Below the pieces are notes generated by a model. That model ran no database searches, was not told the DNA's origin, and was given only the letters and a program-made list of their open reading frames with translations. Below are positions 61,401-64,000 of a stretch of 64,000 bases of DNA, one piece after another. The first letter of the stretch is position 1. Every line of letters starts with the position of its first letter. Source of the DNA: Streptomyces djakartensis. Lineage in GTDB: Bacteria; Actinomycetota; Actinomycetes; Streptomycetales; Streptomycetaceae. Made by a program: the position numbers and the translations under genes. Location of the stretch: assembly GCF_014651075.1 (NCBI RefSeq), contig NZ_BMWE01000019.1, forward strand, positions 1 to 64,000, in the 5' to 3' direction.

Positions 61401-64000
61401 CAGCGCCACCGCCTCGTCGCCGCTCGCCGTGTGCTGTTCCCGCAGGGCGGCGGCGAGCTGCTCTGCCCGGTCGTCCAGTTCGCGGTAGGTCAGCCGGTGG
61501 TCGCCGCTGATCACAGCCGTGCTGTTCGGTTGTGCGGCTGCCTGCCTGGCGAAGAGGGCGTGAACCGTGGTGTCCTCGGGCGGGCGGGACGGACCGTGCT
61601 GCCAGGACCGCGGTACGGGGTCCCCGGCGACCGCCGTGCCGGCGGCCGCGGGGGCGAGCTGTGACAGAGGTGCCTCAGGTGCGTCGACCGCTGCCGTGAG
61701 CAGGTCCCGGAAGGTGACGAAGAACCGGTCCACGGTGTGCTGGTCGAACAGGTCGGTGTTGTACTCCAGATGGCAGCGGATGCCGTGCGGCTGGTCGGTG
61801 AAGTAGACGGTGAGGTCCATGAGGGACTTGTCGGGGCCGATGTCCAGCGGTGTGGCCTCGATACCGGGCAGGTCGAAGCGGAACGGTTCGGCGCGCTGGA
61901 ACTCGGCCATGGTCTGGAACACCGGTGTCCGGTCGATCGCCCTGGCCGGGGCGAGCTCGCGGACCACCGTCTCGAAGGGCACCCGCGCGTGGTCGTACGC
62001 GTCGAGGGCGACCGCGCGCACGCGGGCCAGCAGCGCGGTGAAGGCGGGGTCTCCGGACAGGTCGAGGCGCAGCGCGAGCGTGTTCACGAAGAAACCGAGC
62101 AGGTGCTCGGCCCGTTCGGGGCGGTCCGAGATCGGGGTGCCGACGACGATGTCCGTCTGTCCGGTGACGCGGTGCAGCGTCGCCGCGTAGCCGGCGAGCA
62201 GGGTCATGAACAGGGTGCCGCGGCTGTTCCTGCTCAACTCGCGTAAGCGGCTGGAGAGTTCCGGGTCCAGGGTGTGGAAGACCGCACGGCCGTTGGAGGT
62301 CATCCGCGACGGGCGCGGCCGGTCGGTGGGCAGCGCCAGGACGGGCAGCTCGCCGCCCAGGATGCGGCGCCAGTACGCCAGGTCCTCCTCGGTCCCGCCG
62401 CCGCTCGCGGACGCCGCCTGTTCGCGGGCGTGGTCGGCGTAGCTGAAGGTGAGGGCCGGGAGGCGGGGGGTGCCGCCCTCGCGTTCGGCCCGGTAGAGGG
62501 CGGACAGGTCGCGGGCGAGGACGGTGGCGGAGGCCGCGTCGACGACGATGTGATGGAGGGAAAGGACGAGGACGTGCTCCGCGTCGGCGAGCCTGACCAG
62601 CCGGGTGACGAACAGCGGGCCGTCCGCCAGGTCGAAGCGGCGTGCGCTCTCGGCCGACAGGACGTCGTGGAGAACGGTCCGTGGGTCGCCGGTGGCGTCC
62701 ACGAGTTCGAAGTCGGGTTCGGCGGAGGCCCGCACCACCTGCCGGGGCTCGCCTCCCAGCTCCCGGAAGACCGTGCGCAGGCCCTCGTGCCTGGCGACGA
62801 GGCCGCGCAGCGCCACCCGGAGCGCGGGCACGTCGAGGGGGCCGTCGAGACGTACCGCCTTGATCTCGTTGTAGGCGGTACGGCCCGGGAGCAGTCGCTC
62901 CAGGAACCAGATCCGTTCCTGGCCCGGCGACAAGGGGGCGTCGGCGGGGGCGGGTCCGGCGGCCGAGGGTGCGGGGCCGGCCGGTGGGCGCTCCGGCGTC
63001 GTCGTCTCGGGTGCCGCGCCGGCAGCGGACGGATGCCGGTAGTGGCGGCGCAGGGCGTCCAGGTGTGAAAGGCCGGCGCGCAGTTCGTGCGCCGCGACCC
63101 CGAAGTCGACGAGCGCCACGATCTCGTCGGCTCCCGCCGCCGTCACCGCGTCCACCACCGGGCGGACGCTGTCCGCCGTGCCGATGAGGGCGCGCTGGTC
63201 GCAGTAGCGGCCGTAGGCGCGGCGGAACACCGTCTCCAGGTCGTCCTCGCTGAGCGCGGCCAGGTCGACGCTGTGCCCCAGGCTGTTGGTGACGCCGCTG
63301 AACAGGGACAGGGACGCGCGCATGTAGCGGGACAGCGGTTCGTACGCCTCCGTGCGCGCGGTGTCGCGGTCCGCGGCCAGGTAGGTGTGGAGCAGGACGG
63401 CCACCCGGCCGGTGTCCGGGTCCAGGCCGTGGCGGGCCCGGGTGCTCCGGTAGCGGGTGATGTTCTCCTGGAGCTGTTCGACGGTCTGGGTCATCAGGTT
63501 GGTGACGACACCCAGGTCGTGGCGGGCGGCCAGTTCGTACGAGGCGGGGTTGGCGACCACGGCGGTGTACAGGGGCGGGGCGTCCTGCACGGGCCGTGGG
63601 AAGAGCCGCAGGCCGGCCTCGCCGTCACCGGTGGTGCGGCGCACGGCGTCGCCGCGCCAGAACCTTCGTACCTCCTGCAGCTGCTCGTACATCAGCTCCT
63701 TGTGCCGGCCGAAGCGGTCGGGGAAGAAGGCGAAGTCCTTGGCGCTCCAGCCACTGGCGACGCCGATGCCGACCCGTCCGCCGGAGAGGTTGTCCACCAT
63801 CGACCACTCCTCGGCGACCCGGATCGGGTCGTGGAGGGGCAGGACGACGGAGCCGGCGTTGAGACGGATGCGCTCGGTCTCCCGGGACAGCGCGGCCGCG
63901 AGCACGGCCGGGTTGGGGAAGAGGCCGCCGAAGGAGTGGAAGTGGCGCTCCGGCATCCAGAGCGCGTGGAAGTCGTGCCGGTCCGCGAACCGGGCGACCT
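58431..64000 (-). CDS. NRPS: MupA-type monooxygenase-C-A-PCP-C (5' end outside window)
   Basis: The visible part spans more than 1850 residues and continues beyond position 64000. In order: a luciferase-like flavin monooxygenase of the MupA/Atu3671 type (to about 63040); a condensation domain (about 62930-61650) with core SLHHIVVDAAS, i.e. HHxxxDA with Ala for the usual Gly; an adenylation domain (about 61570-60060) with YTSGSTGTPKG, NVYGPTEVTV, YRTGDL and NGKLDR; a carrier domain with FFDLGGHSITAM (about 60000-59800); and a second C domain (59750-58434) with VLHHSACDGWS intact. By eye the A-domain specificity residues are D-A-L-I-L-G-V-V-L-K, suggesting a hydrophobic substrate. The gene ends right after C2 without a thioesterase. 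The other cluster genes must lie beyond 64 kb. Confidence 0.9.
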   Translation of the reverse strand, partial: VARFADRHDFHALWMPERHFHSFGGLFPNPAVLAAALSRETERIRLNAGSVVLPLHDPIRVAEEWSMVDNLSGGRVGIGVASGWSAKDFAFFPDRFGRHKELMYEQLQEVRRFWRGDAVRRTTGDGEAGLRLFPRPVQDAPPLYTAVVANPASYELAARHDLGVVTNLMTQTVEQLQENITRYRSTRARHGLDPDTGRVAVLLHTYLAADRDTARTEAYEPLSRYMRASLSLFSGVTNSLGHSVDLAALSEDDLETVFRRAYGRYCDQRALIGTADSVRPVVDAVTAAGADEIVALVDFGVAAHELRAGLSHLDALRRHYRHPSAAGAAPETTTPERPPAGPAPSAAGPAPADAPLSPGQERIWFLERLLPGRTAYNEIKAVRLDGPLDVPALRVALRGLVARHEGLRTVFRELGGEPRQVVRASAEPDFELVDATGDPRTVLHDVLSAESARRFDLADGPLFVTRLVRLADAEHVLVLSLHHIVVDAASATVLARDLSALYRAEREGGTPRLPALTFSYADHAREQAASASGGGTEEDLAYWRRILGGELPVLALPTDRPRPSRMTSNGRAVFHTLDPELSSRLRELSRNSRGTLFMTLLAGYAATLHRVTGQTDIVVGTPISDRPERAEHLLGFFVNTLALRLDLSGDPAFTALLARVRAVALDAYDHARVPFETVVRELAPARAIDRTPVFQTMAEFQRAEPFRFDLPGIEATPLDIGPDKSLMDLTVYFTDQPHGIRCHLEYNTDLFDQHTVDRFFVTFRDLLTAAVDAPEAPLSQLAPAAAGTAVAGDPVPRSWQHGPSRPPEDTTVHALFARQAAAQPNSTAVISGDHRLTYRELDDRAEQLAAALREQHTASGDEAVALWLPRSADLVVAMLAALKSGRPYVPLDPCLGRARAEQVITECGARTLVSTREEAAALRLPGQVTVVPPDATAPRGQVLAPATDGRSPCCVLYTSGSTGTPKGVVVAHRGVVDLCAWQHRRFGFTRADRSAAVCSQSFDASILEIWPALTAGASVAIADEELRRDPRSLARWCAEQGITFSILPTALGEQVLRLPPADQPPLRHLLLGGDVLRTRPRPEAPYETVNVYGPTEVTVLCTTHTVSPQGGDPTRTIAIGRPVDNVTLSVLDASGSPVPAGAVGELYVGGPGVALGYLHRPDLTEGRFLPDPHGGEDARRYRTGDLVRWNDDGELEFCGRADDQVKIRGFRVEPEEVARRLNALDGVSEAAVLARRNDRSEAYLAAYAVPADPIGAAADDRQAWADLLAEELASRLPEYLVPRAWRVLPALPRTDNGKLDRSALPAPDLLTTAPHHRPGAPGDPQPTAAHRTDLERRVRRLWAAEFGIDADDIADDASFFDLGGHSITAMRLINQVREEFGTEYPMLSFYQEPTPKAMTAWLATKGEETEPVSVPAPDAAPGTVERRAPATAQQSRFAAVHADHPLPQVFNVALRITLSGHLDVSALRTALTRLTDRHEGLRTRLARSGDGWEQQVLRPRPVALPTKDLTARPAHERQAALERASTEAAETPIDPAGGTPMAVRLLRTGESTWALLLVLHHSACDGWSVSLLLKELAALYGSAVRGGPDTLPPVRCQPVEYARWQRDQADRAAEEGKLRFWLRALDGVPFTVDLPLDRPRPEKPSGRGGAVTFTVPAGVRAAVERLARQRGTTPFVVTAAALGRMLARKSGQADVVFNISYANRERRAFESLLACTITGFPLPVRDAATGSFATLTDRVARTAVECMDRAMPVRLIAPALQERTGVDVPDRLDVGFAYQSSLEAEVELDGLTTAVEDLAPAASRTELTFGLVPAGDALQGFVEYSADLWDRATIEGWTRDYVGLLLDETERDLWS

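Overview
The window looks like a piece of a Streptomyces (or close actinomycete) chromosome, probably from a variable arm. The DNA is very GC-rich, real genes have strongly G/C-biased third codon positions, GTG and TTG starts are common, and the gene content (secreted hydrolases, anti-sigma/STAS factors, XRE/LysR/TetR regulators, an NRPS, many decayed insertion sequences) is typical of that genus. No rRNA, tRNA or CRISPR array was seen.

Layout. 1-4.3 kb: an alpha/beta hydrolase and an MBL-fold hydrolase among decayed IS5- and IS21-type relics. 4.6-9.5 kb: a methyltransferase, then a 1022-residue NACHT NTPase (bacterial NLR-like, candidate phage defence) facing a truncated divergent gene. 9.5-16 kb: a LysR/cupin divergent pair, a DoxX-like protein, two tandem RTX-repeat secreted proteins and a methyltransferase, mixed with broken genes. 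16-25.5 kb: further degraded genes and IS scraps around an epimerase/XRE pair, a HEAT-like protein, a GNAT acetyltransferase, an S1 serine protease, a lipoprotein and an alpha/beta hydrolase. 25.8-29.6 kb: the pstSCAB phosphate-uptake operon on the minus strand, with a divergent small membrane protein. 30-41 kb: HdeD-like protein, lipid-kinase-like protein, a glutamine-synthetase-like ligase beside a permease stump, two FG-GAP/VCBS secreted proteins, a STAS protein, a DinB protein and a four-TM protein. 41.3-43.6 kb: a cis-prenyltransferase translationally coupled to a DUF2236 (MpaB/Lcp-type) oxygenase fused to EF-hands. 43.7-54.2 kb: Mrr-like nuclease, PP2C phosphatase facing a HATPase anti-sigma-like kinase from sigma-B-like promoters, PPK2, ZIP transporter, class-A beta-lactamase-like lipoprotein, TetR plus a secreted metallohydrolase with an F5/8C domain, DUF6174-like, STAS-like and SDR proteins. 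54.3-58.3 kb: GH43 glycosidase, a small secreted protein with a possible aerolysin-like beta-rich region, and a GH64 beta-1,3-glucanase behind a LacI-type palindrome. 58.4 kb to the edge: the 3' part of an NRPS gene (luciferase-like monooxygenase-C-A-PCP-C) running off the window.

How it fits together. Pst uptake and PPK2 are both phosphate-related genes. The STAS, PP2C and HATPase genes resemble parts of an Rsb-type partner-switching network controlling a stress sigma factor. GH43 and GH64 are secreted or carbohydrate-active enzymes for plant or fungal wall polymers. The prenyltransferase-oxygenase pair suggests a polyprenyl or terpenoid tailoring step. The IS relics, in-frame stops, frameshifts and gene stumps are concentrated in the first 25 kb, which has seen repeated insertion and deletion.
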